Shown piece by piece: positions 53,989-61,645 of a DNA stretch of 64,000 bases; position 1 is the first letter of the stretch; every line of letters starts with the position of its first letter. Below the pieces are notes generated by a model, which did not search any database, was not told the origin of the DNA, and saw only the letters and a list, made by a program, of their open reading frames with translations. The stretch is from Actinomadura macrotermitis (lineage in GTDB: Bacteria > Actinomycetota > Actinomycetes > Streptosporangiales > Streptosporangiaceae): the NCBI RefSeq assembly GCF_009604375.1, contig NZ_WEGH01000003.1, positions 558,001 to 622,000 of the forward strand. Reading direction: 5' to 3'. Made by a program: the position numbers and the translations under genes.

Positions 53989-54575
53989 TGCACCCGTGGC
54001 TTGTCCTGCTCGGCCTTCTGCTGGTCGCCGTTCTTGTCGCCGTCGCCGTCGTCGTCGCCGGGCAGGTGGATGTCGTCCACGCTGATGTTCACCTCGACGA
54101 CCTCCAGGCCGGTCATGTGCTCGACCTCGCCGATGACGTTGTCGCGCACCGCGTTGGCCAGGTCGGGGATGGACACCCCGTAGTCGACGACCAGGTCGAT
54201 GTCCACGGCCGCCTGCCGCTCGCCGACCTGCACCGACACGCCCTGCGAGACGCTGGACTTCTGTCCCGGCAGCTTCTCCTTGACCGCCCCGAACGTGCGG
54301 GACATGCCGCCGCCCATCGCGTGCACGCCGCCGATCTCGCGGGCGGCCATGCCCGAGACCTTGGCCACCACCCCGTCGGCGATCTTGGTCTTGCCGTGGT
54401 CGGTGACCAGCTCGCTCATCCCGCTGCCGCTCTTTTGCAGCCCGGACGGCCGGTCGCCGTGGTGCTCGGCCCCCGAGCGCGCGGCCTGGCGCGGCGGCGA
54501 GTCGCGCGACGGGTCCTTGGTGGCCTGCGCGGTGGCCGATCCGCTCCCCGGTGTGTTCTGCTGCTCGTGGCTCAC
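53985..54575 (-). CDS. Asp23/Gls24 family envelope stress response protein
   Basis: A 196-residue protein with a disordered polar N-terminus (1-50), the Asp23/Gls24 domain (KTKIADGVVAKVSGMAAREIGGVHAMGGG, VQVGERQAAVDIDLVVDYGVSIPDLANAVRDNVIGEVEHMTGLEVVEVNISVDDI in outline, about 60-170), and an acidic tail (PGDDDGDGDKNGD). Asp23 proteins form a shell under the membrane and respond to envelope or alkaline stress. It is the first gene of the seven-gene operon running to amaP. ATG at 54575 with GGGGGGAT upstream. Confidence 0.92.
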   Translation of the reverse strand: MSHEQQNTPGSGSATAQATKDPSRDSPPRQAARSGAEHHGDRPSGLQKSGSGMSELVTDHGKTKIADGVVAKVSGMAAREIGGVHAMGGGMSRTFGAVKEKLPGQKSSVSQGVSVQVGERQAAVDIDLVVDYGVSIPDLANAVRDNVIGEVEHMTGLEVVEVNISVDDIHLPGDDDGDGDKNGDQQKAEQDKPRVQ

Positions 54576-54685
54576 GACGATCCCCCCTGCTTGTCCGTGA
54601 TGTGCCGATCATGCTCGCCCACCGTGACCCCAAAACCACTTTTGCCGACAATATGCAGGTCAATGACGGTATGGCGGTATGCGAA

Positions 54686-54713
54686 GGGCCGGTGACGCAT
54701 GCGTCACCGGCCC
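54686..54713. terminator. 28-bp perfect palindrome between csbD and the Asp23 operon
   Basis: GGGCCGGTGACGCA is followed immediately by its complement (54686-54713), with no loop, about 50 bp after the csbD stop. As RNA it forms a hairpin with a few unpaired apical bases, a likely csbD terminator, or a symmetric protein site upstream of the Asp23 operon. Confidence 0.65.
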
Positions 54714-54762
54714 CCCACCACTCGACCGCTAGGGCGAAGCCCCCGGGCGAACGCGGCCGGAA

Positions 54763-54978
54763 CTACCGGCGGTCGTCGTCCCGGGCACTGTTGAACACGC
54801 CCTTGATCTTGTCCGCGGCGGCGCCGGCCTTCTCCTTGGCGTCGTCCACCCGCTCGTTGGCGCGGGCCTTGACCTGGTCGGCCTGGCCCTCGCCCTCGAG
54901 CTGGCGGTTGCGCGTGGCCTTGCCCGCGGCCTGCTTGGCCTTGCCCGCGTAGCGGTCGGTCTTGTCACCGATGCTCAC
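54763..54978 (-). CDS. CsbD family stress protein
   Basis: A 71-residue, Lys/Ala/Glu/Asp-rich protein with the CsbD signature (DKTDRYAGKAKQAAGKATRNRQLEGEGQADQVKARANERVDDAKEKAG in outline). CsbD proteins are small general-stress proteins, sigma-B-dependent in Bacillus. GTG start with GGGGGATAG upstream. A sigma-B-like promoter lies about 45 bp upstream of the start. It is placed between the two AmaP/DUF6286 modules. Confidence 0.9.
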   Translation of the reverse strand: MSIGDKTDRYAGKAKQAAGKATRNRQLEGEGQADQVKARANERVDDAKEKAGAAADKIKGVFNSARDDDRR

Positions 54979-55023
54979 AGCTATCCCCCGATGCTGTTCG
55001 AGCTGTCAGATACGTAGAGCTAC

Positions 55024-55048
55024 CTACCCAATACGGAACGTCAAAACC
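55024..55048 (-). promoter_or_regulatory. sigma-B-type promoter of csbD
   Basis: On the minus strand GGTT (55048-55045), 15 bases, GGGTAG (55029-55024). This fits the actinobacterial stress sigma consensus G-N-N-T, 14-16 bases, GGGTA(C/T) at all but the last base. It points at csbD, the classic sigma-B-controlled gene. Confidence 0.65.
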
Positions 55049-55054
55049 ATGGAT

Positions 55055-55591
55055 TCAGCGCAGTTTGTCCGACTGTGCCGCCGCCCCGGGCAGCACGTCG
55101 AAACGGACGTCGGCCACCAGGCCGTCCAGCCCGGCCGCCGCCCGGTAGCGGTGGACGGGACCCGCGCCGAGCGCCGCGCACACCTCGGCGAGCGGGGCGT
55201 CCGGCGGACAGGTGACGGTCAGCAGCAGCCGGGGCCGCGCGGCGGGACCGGTGAGGCCCACCCGGACGTCGCGCACGTCCTCCAGCTCCAGCGCCTCCCG
55301 GCGCAGGTCGCCGGCGGCGGCGCGGGCGCGCTCGCGGGCCGGGCCGTCCAGCCCGGAGCGGCGGCGGTACCGCACGGCGCGCCACTGCGCCGGCAGCGTC
55401 ATCGCCGCGGCGACCAGGGCGGTCTCCAGCACCGCCGCGACGACCGGCCAGAACAGCTGGTGCGCCGCGGCGAAGCGGGCCACGGCCGGGGCGAGCAGGG
55501 GGACGTCCGCGGTCGGCCCGAGGCCGAGCAGCAGCGTCCCGGCACCCGCCGCCAGCAGGAACGCGCCCGCCGGCACGATGACCGTCCGCAT
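55055..55591 (-). CDS. AmaP-like membrane protein (paralog)
   Basis: A 178-residue protein with two transmembrane helices (about residues 5-25 and 45-66), then a soluble domain (ELEDVRDVRVGLTGPAARPRLLLTVTCPPDAPLAEVCAAL). It has the same layout as the AmaP at 51563-52144 but is clearly diverged. It starts two bases after the DUF6286 gene, so the pair repeats the arrangement of the main operon. Role inferred: membrane anchor of Asp23-type proteins. Confidence 0.7.
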   Translation of the reverse strand: MRTVIVPAGAFLLAAGAGTLLLGLGPTADVPLLAPAVARFAAAHQLFWPVVAAVLETALVAAAMTLPAQWRAVRYRRRSGLDGPARERARAAAGDLRREALELEDVRDVRVGLTGPAARPRLLLTVTCPPDAPLAEVCAALGAGPVHRYRAAAGLDGLVADVRFDVLPGAAAQSDKLR

Positions 55592-55593
55592 CG

Positions 55594-56202
55594 TCACTCC
55601 CCCCGGCGCCACAGCTCGACCTCGACGGCGAACCGGTGCGCCAGGCCGAGCCGCTCCAGCCGGGCGACGACCGCGAGCCGGATCACCTCGGGGAGGTTCG
55701 GGGTGTTGCGGTGGCGGGTGCCGGCGTGCACGCTGACGCGCTCGCGGCGCAGGCCGCGCAGCCGCACCCGGGACCGGTGGACGCCGGGCACCTCGCGCAC
55801 CGCGTCGTCCAGCGCGCGCAGCAGCGCGGCGCGGCCGATGCCGCCCGCGACCCCTCCGTCGCGGCCGCCGAGCGGGATCACCCGCGACCGGCCGGGCAGC
55901 ACCGCGGCCAGCAGGCCGAGCCCCGCGACGGCCAGGACCGCGCCGGCCGCCAGCACCGCCGGATCGCCCCAGTGGGTCCGGCGCAGCGCGGCCAGGACGC
56001 GGCCGGACGGCAGCGGCTCGCCGGGCAGCCCCGTCATCGTCGTCAGGACCTCCAGCGCGGCCAGCCCGGTCACCACGACGACCAGCACCGTGACGCCGAG
56101 CCCGGCCGCCGCGTGTTCCGGCGGCGCTTCCGCGCCGGCCGGCCGGCGCGCCCGCCGGGCCCCGGCCTCCCCGATCGCCTCCGACGCCGGCGAGTCGCTC
56201 AT
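55594..56202 (-). CDS. DUF6286-type membrane protein (paralog)
   Basis: A 202-residue protein with a charged Ala/Arg/Glu N-terminus, two transmembrane helices (about 38-58 and 85-105) and a soluble C-terminal domain (LLRALDDAVREVPGVHRSRVRLRGLRRERVSVHAGTRHRNT). It parallels the DUF6286 gene at 52146-52766. The ATG at 56202 follows GGGGGTGGGG; an upstream ATG nine codons earlier is possible. With the next gene it forms a second membrane module of the Asp23 system. Confidence 0.72.
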   Translation of the reverse strand: MSDSPASEAIGEAGARRARRPAGAEAPPEHAAAGLGVTVLVVVVTGLAALEVLTTMTGLPGEPLPSGRVLAALRRTHWGDPAVLAAGAVLAVAGLGLLAAVLPGRSRVIPLGGRDGGVAGGIGRAALLRALDDAVREVPGVHRSRVRLRGLRRERVSVHAGTRHRNTPNLPEVIRLAVVARLERLGLAHRFAVEVELWRRGE

Positions 56203-56304
56203 CACCCCACCCCCGAGGGGCATCGGCACCCCCGGCAGGACCGTTACCCAGCCCGGGGCAAGGGTCCACCCAAGGCGGCGCAGTGAATCAGGTGGCGCGG
56301 CGGG

Positions 56305-57180
56305 TCAGCGGAAGACGACGGTGCGGTCGTGGTTCAGCAGCACCCGGTGCTCGATGTGCCAGCGGACGGCGCGGGCCAGCGCCAGGCACTCCACGTCGCG
56401 GCCGACCGCCACCAGTTCCTCGGCGCTGTGGGCGTGGTCGACGCGGGCGACCTCCTGCTCGATGATCGGGCCCTCGTCCAGGTCGGCCGTCACGTAGTGG
56501 GCGGTCGCGCCGATCAGCTTCACGCCGCGCGCGTGCGCCTGGTGGTAGGGGCGCGCGCCCTTGAAGCTCGGCAGGAACGAGTGGTGGATGTTGATGATCC
56601 GGCCGGGCAGCTTGGCGCAGAAGTCGTCGGACAGGATCTGCATGTAGCGGGCGAGCACCACCAGGTCGGCGCGGTAGTGCTCGACCAGGGTGAGGATCTC
56701 GGCCTCCTGCGCGGCCTTGCCGCCGGGGCCGGCCGGGAGGTGGTGGTAGTCGATCCCGTAGGACTGGGTGAGCGGGCGCAGGTCGGGGTGGTTGGACACC
56801 ACCGCGACGATCTCGATGTCCAGCAGGCCCGAGCGCTGCCGGTAGAGCAGGTCGTTCAGGCAGTGCCCGCCCTTGGACACCATGATCATGACGCGCTGCT
56901 TGGTGGCGCTGTCGTACAGCCGCCACTCCAGCCCGAGCTCGGGCGCGAGCGCGGCGAACGAGTGCCGCAGTTCGGCCTCGTCGGTGTCCGGCAGGGCGGC
57001 GAACTGCACCCGCATGAAGAACGTGCCAGTGTCGCGGTCGCTGAACTGCTGGCTCTCCAGGATGTTGCACCCGCGCTCGGCGAGCAGCCCGGAGACCGCC
57101 GCGATGATGCCGGGGCGGTCCGGGCAGGAGAGCGTCAGCACGTATTCGGTCACGATGTCACTTTCGGGGTGGGCGGTCAC
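56305..57180 (-). CDS. purU: formyltetrahydrofolate deformylase
   Basis: A 291-residue enzyme: N-terminal ACT domain (YVLTLSCPDRPGIIAAVSGLLAERGCNILESQQFSD) and C-terminal formyltransferase domain with NHPDL, SFLPSFKGARPYHQAHARGVKLIGATAHYVTADLDEGPII, including the catalytic Asn-His-Asp set (VVSNHPDLRP for Asn, INIHHSFLP for His, DLDEGPII for Asp). It hydrolyses 10-formyl-THF to formate and THF. The ACT domain suggests feedback by amino acids such as glycine or methionine. It ties functionally to the gcv/glyA operon. The GTG at 57180 has GGAGCG upstream; the GTG at 57153 is the alternative. Confidence 0.95.
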   Translation of the reverse strand: MTAHPESDIVTEYVLTLSCPDRPGIIAAVSGLLAERGCNILESQQFSDRDTGTFFMRVQFAALPDTDEAELRHSFAALAPELGLEWRLYDSATKQRVMIMVSKGGHCLNDLLYRQRSGLLDIEIVAVVSNHPDLRPLTQSYGIDYHHLPAGPGGKAAQEAEILTLVEHYRADLVVLARYMQILSDDFCAKLPGRIINIHHSFLPSFKGARPYHQAHARGVKLIGATAHYVTADLDEGPIIEQEVARVDHAHSAEELVAVGRDVECLALARAVRWHIEHRVLLNHDRTVVFR

Positions 57181-57430
57181 GGTCGCGCTCCGGCCGCCAC
57201 CGGGATGTGCGGGCCCGCCGTCCGGCGTGCCCGCACCGCCAGGGCATGGCCGTCAGGATGGGATACGAGCTTACGCCCGGTACCCCGCCCGCGCTGCCGC
57301 ATCCACGCTGTGACGTGCGGCGGAGACCACGCGCCGCAGTGCCACCAAGGGGATCGGACAGGGCGTGCGATCGCCGCCGCGGCGCAGCGGGCCGTGGACG
57401 CCAACGGCGGCCCGGCCGCCTCCTGAGCGG

Positions 57431-58009
57431 TCAGAGCACCCCGTGGGCCAGCCGGGCGAGGCCCGCGGCGATCTGCTCCGGGGACAGGCCGAGATCGCGC
57501 TGGTGCGTGTAGACCTCCGAGGCGAGCGGCGCGAGCAGCGGCTCGATCAGCGTGTCCGGCTCGGGGACGCCCCCCGCGACGAGCAGCGCGCGCACGTGCA
57601 CGCGCCAGAAGCCGTAGGCGCCCGTCGTCAGCCGCGCGCCGCCCGCCTCGGCGCCGAGCACCAGGCCGATGTGGGCTTCCAGCAGCTCGACCATGGCCGC
57701 GTAGAAGGCGGCGAGCCGCTCCGCCGGCGGCGCGCCGGGGCCGAGCGGCGGGTCGCCGCGCAGCAGCCTCTCCTGGAGGCGGCGCTCGTGCTCGTCCAGC
57801 AGCGCGACCGCGATCGAGTGGATGTCGGGGTAGCGGCGGTAGAGGGTGCCGCGGCCGACGCCGGCGGCCTTGGCGATGTCGTCCATGGTCACGGTGCGCG
57901 GGTCGCGGGACGCGAACAGCCCGGCGGCGGCGTCCAGCACCCGGGCGCGGTTGCGGGCCGCGTCCGCCCGTTCGCGCGGTGGACCGTCCGGTCCGGCGAG
58001 CAGGTTCAT
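57431..58009 (-). CDS. TetR family transcriptional regulator
   Basis: A 192-residue TetR regulator with the helix-turn-helix AAGLFASRDPRTVTMDDIAKAAGVGRGTLYRRYPDIHSIAVALLDEHE. The ATG at 58009 gives MNLLAGPDGPPRERADAARNRARVL, the usual short arm. It is divergent from the azoreductase/SMR efflux pair across a 100-bp gap with a 9-bp inverted repeat, so it probably senses the xenobiotic that those proteins handle. Confidence 0.9.
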   Translation of the reverse strand: MNLLAGPDGPPRERADAARNRARVLDAAAGLFASRDPRTVTMDDIAKAAGVGRGTLYRRYPDIHSIAVALLDEHERRLQERLLRGDPPLGPGAPPAERLAAFYAAMVELLEAHIGLVLGAEAGGARLTTGAYGFWRVHVRALLVAGGVPEPDTLIEPLLAPLASEVYTHQRDLGLSPEQIAAGLARLAHGVL

Positions 58010-58040
58010 GGGGGCGACTCTAACCGACCCCGGAATATCT

Positions 58041-58077
58041 GGACAACGTGTCCGCTTAGGCTCTACCGTAAGCGGAC
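58041..58077. promoter_or_regulatory. TetR-type operator(s) upstream of azoR
   Basis: GTCCGCTTA (58050-58058), ten bases, TAAGCGGAC (58069-58077): a perfect 9-bp inverted repeat. A second palindrome GGACA-ACG-TGTCC (58041-58053) overlaps its left arm. Both lie between the TetR start (58009) and the azoreductase start (58110). Confidence 0.75.
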
Positions 58078-58109
58078 ATCCCGTCCATTTCTCTTCCGGG
58101 GAGCCCCTC

Positions 58110-58757
58110 ATGAACACCCTTCTGCACCTGGACGCCAGCGCCCGCCGCCGCTCGGTCAGCCGCGAGGTCGGCACCGCCTTCGCCGAGGCCTGGCGCGCGG
58201 TCCACCCGGGCGGCACCTACCTGTACCGCGACCTGGCCGCCGCCCCCGTCCCCTTCATCGACGAGGCGTGGACCGAGCTGTGCGACAACGTCCTGCGCAC
58301 CGGCGTCACCGACCTGGACCGCCTGCACGAGGCGGCGCGGCCCCCCGGGCAGAAGGCCGCGTGGGCGACCCTGGAGCCGCTGTTCAACGAGCTGGTCGCC
58401 GCCGACGTCGTGCTGATCGCGACGCCGATGTACAACTTCGGCATCCCCGCGTCGCTGAAGGCGTGGATCGACCAGGTCACCTTCCCGAAGATGTCGCTGG
58501 CCGGCCGCCGCTTCGTGGTCGCCTCGGCGCGCGGCGGCTCCTACGCGCCCGGCGCGCCGCGCGCGCCGTACGACTACCAGGAGCGCTACCTGCGCGACTT
58601 CATCGCCGGGCACTTCGCCGTCGAGGACGTCACGTTCATCAACGCCGAGCTGGTCAACTCGCGCATCGACCCGAACCTGGCGCACCTGCGGGCCGCGCAC
58701 GACGACTCCTACGCCGCCGCCCTGCACACCGCCGCCACGCTCGCGAAGGAGTACTGA
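58110..58757 (+). CDS. azoR: FMN-dependent NADH-azoreductase
   Basis: A 215-residue flavodoxin-fold protein: LLHLDASARRRSVSRE for the FMN phosphate site, TPMYNFGIPASLKAWIDQVTFPK for the flavin ring, and ASARGGSYAPGAPRAPYDYQERYL. It is the AzoR-type quinone/azo reductase, protecting against quinones and electrophiles. The ATG follows GGGGAG. The SMR gene begins two bases after its stop, so reduction and export are co-expressed. Confidence 0.92.
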   Translation: MNTLLHLDASARRRSVSREVGTAFAEAWRAVHPGGTYLYRDLAAAPVPFIDEAWTELCDNVLRTGVTDLDRLHEAARPPGQKAAWATLEPLFNELVAADVVLIATPMYNFGIPASLKAWIDQVTFPKMSLAGRRFVVASARGGSYAPGAPRAPYDYQERYLRDFIAGHFAVEDVTFINAELVNSRIDPNLAHLRAAHDDSYAAALHTAATLAKEY

Positions 58758-58759
58758 CG

Positions 58760-59080
58760 ATGGGATGGCTCGTCCTGCTGGCGGCCGGCGTGGTGGAGAT
58801 CGCCTGGTCGCAGAGCATCAAGCCGACCGAGAACTTCACCCGCCCGCTGCCGACCCTGCTCAGCGTGGCGCTGATGATGGTCGCGGTGTACCTGCTGTCG
58901 CTCGCCATGCGCACGCTCCCGGTCGGGACGGCCTACGCCGTCTTCACCGGGATCGGGGCGCTCGGCGCGGTCACGCTCGGGTTCGTCGTCCAGAAGGACC
59001 CGCTGAGCGCGGGGCGGGTGGCGGCGCTGGCGCTGATCCTCGGCGGCGTCATCCTGGCCCGCATCACCAACCCCGAGTGA
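58760..59080 (+). CDS. SMR family efflux protein (SugE/Gdx-like)
   Basis: A 106-residue protein with four transmembrane helices. The essential membrane Glu is in LLAAGVVEIAWSQSIK (Glu13 or so), and LPVGTAYAVFTGIGALGAV matches the Gdx/SugE branch (guanidinium exporters) better than EmrE/QacE. SMR proteins act as dual-topology dimers exchanging a cation for protons. It is cotranscribed with the azoreductase under the divergent TetR. No guanidine riboswitch is seen upstream. Confidence 0.9.
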   Translation: MGWLVLLAAGVVEIAWSQSIKPTENFTRPLPTLLSVALMMVAVYLLSLAMRTLPVGTAYAVFTGIGALGAVTLGFVVQKDPLSAGRVAALALILGGVILARITNPE

Positions 59081-59090
59081 CGCCGGACGC

Positions 59091-59148
59091 GGCCGGGGGC
59101 CACGCTGCGGATTTGCCGGAACGGCAACTTCGCTTGGCGCCCCCGGCC
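59091..59148. terminator. two-level stem after the efflux gene
   Basis: An outer 10-bp stem (GGCCGGGGGC at 59091-59100 and complement at 59139-59148) encloses an inner hairpin TTGCCG-GAA-CGGCAA (59113-59127). It begins 11 bases after the efflux gene stop and probably terminates it, although it also lies 65 bp upstream of the next gene, on the same strand. Confidence 0.6.
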
Positions 59149-59212
59149 GGCCCGTTGCATGATCGTTCTTGTTCGCGCAGGTCAGCGGGCACATGCGACC
59201 AAGGGGGGCACC

Positions 59213-60187
59213 ATGGCACAGGCCGTACACCGTCTCGTCCCGACTCCGGCGGGCCGGACCCATCTGGTGGAGCAGGGCACCGGGCCCCTGGTGCTGCTGG
59301 TGCACGGGTTCCCCGAGTCCTGGTACTCCTGGCGGCACCAGCTGCCGGCCCTGGCCGCGGCCGGCTACCGGGCGGCGGCGATCGACGTGCGCGGCTACGG
59401 CCGCTCCTCCAGGCCCGGCGACGTCGCGGCGTACCGGATGCTCGACCTGATCGAGGACAACGTCGCGGTGGTGCGCGCGCTCGGCGAGGAGACCGCGGTC
59501 GTCGTCGGCCACGACTGGGGGTCGGTCATCGCCGCCGACAGCGCGCTGGTGCGGCCGGAGGTCTTCACCGCGGTCGCGATGCTGAGCGTCCCCTACACCC
59601 CGCCCGGCGGTCCCCGCCCGAGCGAGGTGTTCGCCGGGATGGGCGGGGACCAGGAGTTCTACGTCAGCTACTTCCAGGAGCCCGGCCGGGCCGAGGCCGA
59701 GATCGAGCCGGACGTCCGGGGGTGGCTGGCGGGCATCTACGCGGCGCTGTCGGCCGGCACCATGCCCGCCCCCGGCGAACCCGACCCCCACTTCGTGTCC
59801 CGCGACGGCGGCACGCTGCGCGAGCGCTTCCCCGCCGGCCCGGCGCCGTCCTGGCTGAGCGAGGACGACCTGGACTTCTACGCCGGCGAGTTCGAGCGGA
59901 CCGGACTGACCGGCGCCCTCAACCGGTACCGCAACATGGACCGGGACTGGGCCGACCTGAAGCCCTGGTACGGGGCGCCCATCGCCCAGCCGTCGCTGTT
60001 CGCCGGCGGCGCCGAGGACGCCTCGACGACCTGGTTGTCCGACGCGATCGAGGCGTACCCCGACACGCTGCCGGGCCTGGTGTCGTCCCACCTGCTCGAC
60101 GGCTGCGGCCACTGGATCCAGCAGGAGCGCGCCGCGGAGGTGAACCGCCTGCTGGTCGAGTGGCTGGCCGAGGTCAGGCCGTCTTGA
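59213..60187 (+). CDS. alpha/beta hydrolase, epoxide hydrolase-like
   Basis: A 324-residue alpha/beta hydrolase. The oxyanion motif is HGFPESWYSW, the nucleophile is the Asp of VVVGHDWGSVIA (Asp101), typical of epoxide hydrolases and haloalkane dehalogenases, and the catalytic His is in LDGCGHWIQQE. Opening of an epoxide to a diol is likely. ATG at 59213 follows AAGGGGGG. The 3' end overlaps the convergent SDR gene by 14 bp. Confidence 0.9.
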   Translation: MAQAVHRLVPTPAGRTHLVEQGTGPLVLLVHGFPESWYSWRHQLPALAAAGYRAAAIDVRGYGRSSRPGDVAAYRMLDLIEDNVAVVRALGEETAVVVGHDWGSVIAADSALVRPEVFTAVAMLSVPYTPPGGPRPSEVFAGMGGDQEFYVSYFQEPGRAEAEIEPDVRGWLAGIYAALSAGTMPAPGEPDPHFVSRDGGTLRERFPAGPAPSWLSEDDLDFYAGEFERTGLTGALNRYRNMDRDWADLKPWYGAPIAQPSLFAGGAEDASTTWLSDAIEAYPDTLPGLVSSHLLDGCGHWIQQERAAEVNRLLVEWLAEVRPS

Positions 60188-60956
60188 CGATGCCGCCGTC
60201 GATCAGGTGGTCGGCGCCGAGGATGCTGCCGGCCGCGTCCGACAGCAGGAAGGCGATCAGCCCGGCGACCTCCTCGGGCTCGGCGATCCGGCCCGAGGTC
60301 ATGCCCATGGCGGCCGGGACATGCTGGAGGAACTCGGCGTGCGGCACGCCGTTCGCCTCCGCGAGCCTGCCGCCGAAGCCGTCGGCCGCCTCCCAGATCG
60401 CGGTGCGGACCGGGCCGGGCGAGACGGTGTTGACGCGCACCCCGAGCGGGCCGAACTCCTCGGCGAGCGCCTTGCCGAACGCGGTGAGACCGGCCTTGGC
60501 GATGTTGTAGGCGATCGGCCGGCCGCCGGGCAGCCGCGCGCCGATCGAGGAGACGTTGACGATCGCGCCGCGCCGCTCGACCAGTCCGGGCAGCGCGGCG
60601 CGGCTCACCCGCACGGCGCTGAACAGGTTGACGTCGAAGGTGTGCCGCCAGTGCTCGTCGTCGACGTCGAGGAAGCCGCCGATCTCGACGCCGTCGCCGC
60701 CGCCGACGTTGTTGACCAGCAGGTCGAGGCCGCCCAGCTCGGCCTCGGCGCGGGCGACGGCGTCGGCGGCGCCCTGCGGGGTGGACAGGTCGGCGAGCAC
60801 CGGGAGCGCGCCGCTCTCCTTCAGCCCGGGGGTGAGGGTGCGGGCGGCGCCCGCGACGCGGACGCCCTCGGCGATCAGGGTCCGCACGGTGGCGAGGCCG
60901 ATGCCGCGGCTGGCGCCGGTGACGAGGGCGGTCTTTCCGGTGAGGCGCAGGTCCAT
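60174..60956 (-). CDS. short-chain dehydrogenase/reductase
   Basis: A 260-residue classical SDR: LVTGASRGIGLATVRTL, NNVGGGD in place of NNAG, active Ser in VSSIGARLPGG, and Tyr-x-x-x-Lys in IAYNIAKAGLTAFG. Acceptor unknown. It lies downstream of a TetR gene on the same strand, separated by a terminator-like hairpin, so TetR may control it by its own promoter in the 73-bp gap. The 3' end overlaps the epoxide-hydrolase-like gene. Confidence 0.9.
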   Translation of the reverse strand: MDLRLTGKTALVTGASRGIGLATVRTLIAEGVRVAGAARTLTPGLKESGALPVLADLSTPQGAADAVARAEAELGGLDLLVNNVGGGDGVEIGGFLDVDDEHWRHTFDVNLFSAVRVSRAALPGLVERRGAIVNVSSIGARLPGGRPIAYNIAKAGLTAFGKALAEEFGPLGVRVNTVSPGPVRTAIWEAADGFGGRLAEANGVPHAEFLQHVPAAMGMTSGRIAEPEEVAGLIAFLLSDAAGSILGADHLIDGGIVKTA

Positions 60957-61002
60957 GAGGGTCGTCCATTCTTGAATCGCAGGTACAAAATCAGGCCGTA
61001 AA

Positions 61003-61023
61003 AGGGCCCGGCCGGCGGCCGGG
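61003..61023 (-). terminator. intrinsic terminator of the TetR gene
   Basis: On the minus strand CCCGGCC, three bases, GGCCGGG, then CCCTTTTAC: a GC stem followed by four T residues, one of the few classical intrinsic terminators in the window. It sits a few bases after the TetR stop (61030). Confidence 0.65.
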
Positions 61024-61029
61024 CGGGTC

Positions 61030-61608
61030 CTACAGGGAGTCCAGCAGGGCGTCGACCACCCGGTTCAGCCGGTCCGGGCCGTCCGCGGTCCGCGCGGTCA
61101 GGCGCATCCCGATCATGGTGGTCAGCAGCAGGCTGGCGAGCTTGCGGGCGTCCCGGCCGGGGTCGATCTGGCCGCTGCGCTGCCCCTCCTCGACCAGCGC
61201 CTGGAAGGCGCTCTCGGTGCGCTCCAGCATGCGGCGGACCAGATCGGTGGCGACCTGGTCGACGCCGCCCAGTTCGGCGGCGGCGTTGACGGCCATGCAC
61301 CCCTTGCGGTCGGGGTCGTCCAGGTCCATCCGGACGAGCAGCTCCAACGCCTCACGAAGACGTACCGGCACCGGGCCGGGCCGCTCCAGCAGCTCGATCA
61401 GCTGGACCGCCTGCTCGTCGCGGTAGCGGCGCAGGGCCAGCTCGAACAGGGCGTGCTTGCTGCCGAAGGCGTTGTAGAGCGACCCCTTGCCGATACCGAG
61501 GGCGTCGACGAGGTCCTGCGGCGAGGTGGCTCCATACCCCTTGCGCCAGAAGACCTGCATCGCCCGCTCGACGGCGACGTCCGGATCGAATTGCTTGGCC
61601 CTGCCCAT
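61030..61608 (-). CDS. TetR family transcriptional regulator
   Basis: A 192-residue TetR regulator with AMQVFWRKGYGATSPQDLVDALGIGKGSLYNAFGSKHALFELALRRY, the form with YNAFGSK seen in regulators next to SDR and reductase genes. The C-terminal part has DPDRKGCMAVNAAAELGG, a Cys at a place typical of this TetR subgroup, which might respond to electrophiles. It precedes an SDR on the same strand. A 16-bp palindrome lies 22 bp upstream of its start. Confidence 0.9.
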   Translation of the reverse strand: MGRAKQFDPDVAVERAMQVFWRKGYGATSPQDLVDALGIGKGSLYNAFGSKHALFELALRRYRDEQAVQLIELLERPGPVPVRLREALELLVRMDLDDPDRKGCMAVNAAAELGGVDQVATDLVRRMLERTESAFQALVEEGQRSGQIDPGRDARKLASLLLTTMIGMRLTARTADGPDRLNRVVDALLDSL

Positions 61609-61629
61609 GCCGAGAACCCTAGGGCTTTC

Positions 61630-61645
61630 TTGACCTCAAGGTCAA
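61630..61645. promoter_or_regulatory. 16-bp palindromic operator upstream of a TetR gene
   Basis: TTGACCT-CA-AGGTCAA is a perfect palindrome 22 bp before the TetR start. Each arm contains a TTGAC -35-like core, so repressor binding would directly block a promoter. Confidence 0.72.

Noticed and set aside
58010..58109. Guanidine riboswitch ahead of the Gdx-like exporter
   Set aside because: The leader is short and dominated by TetR palindromes. No guanidine aptamer motif is visible.
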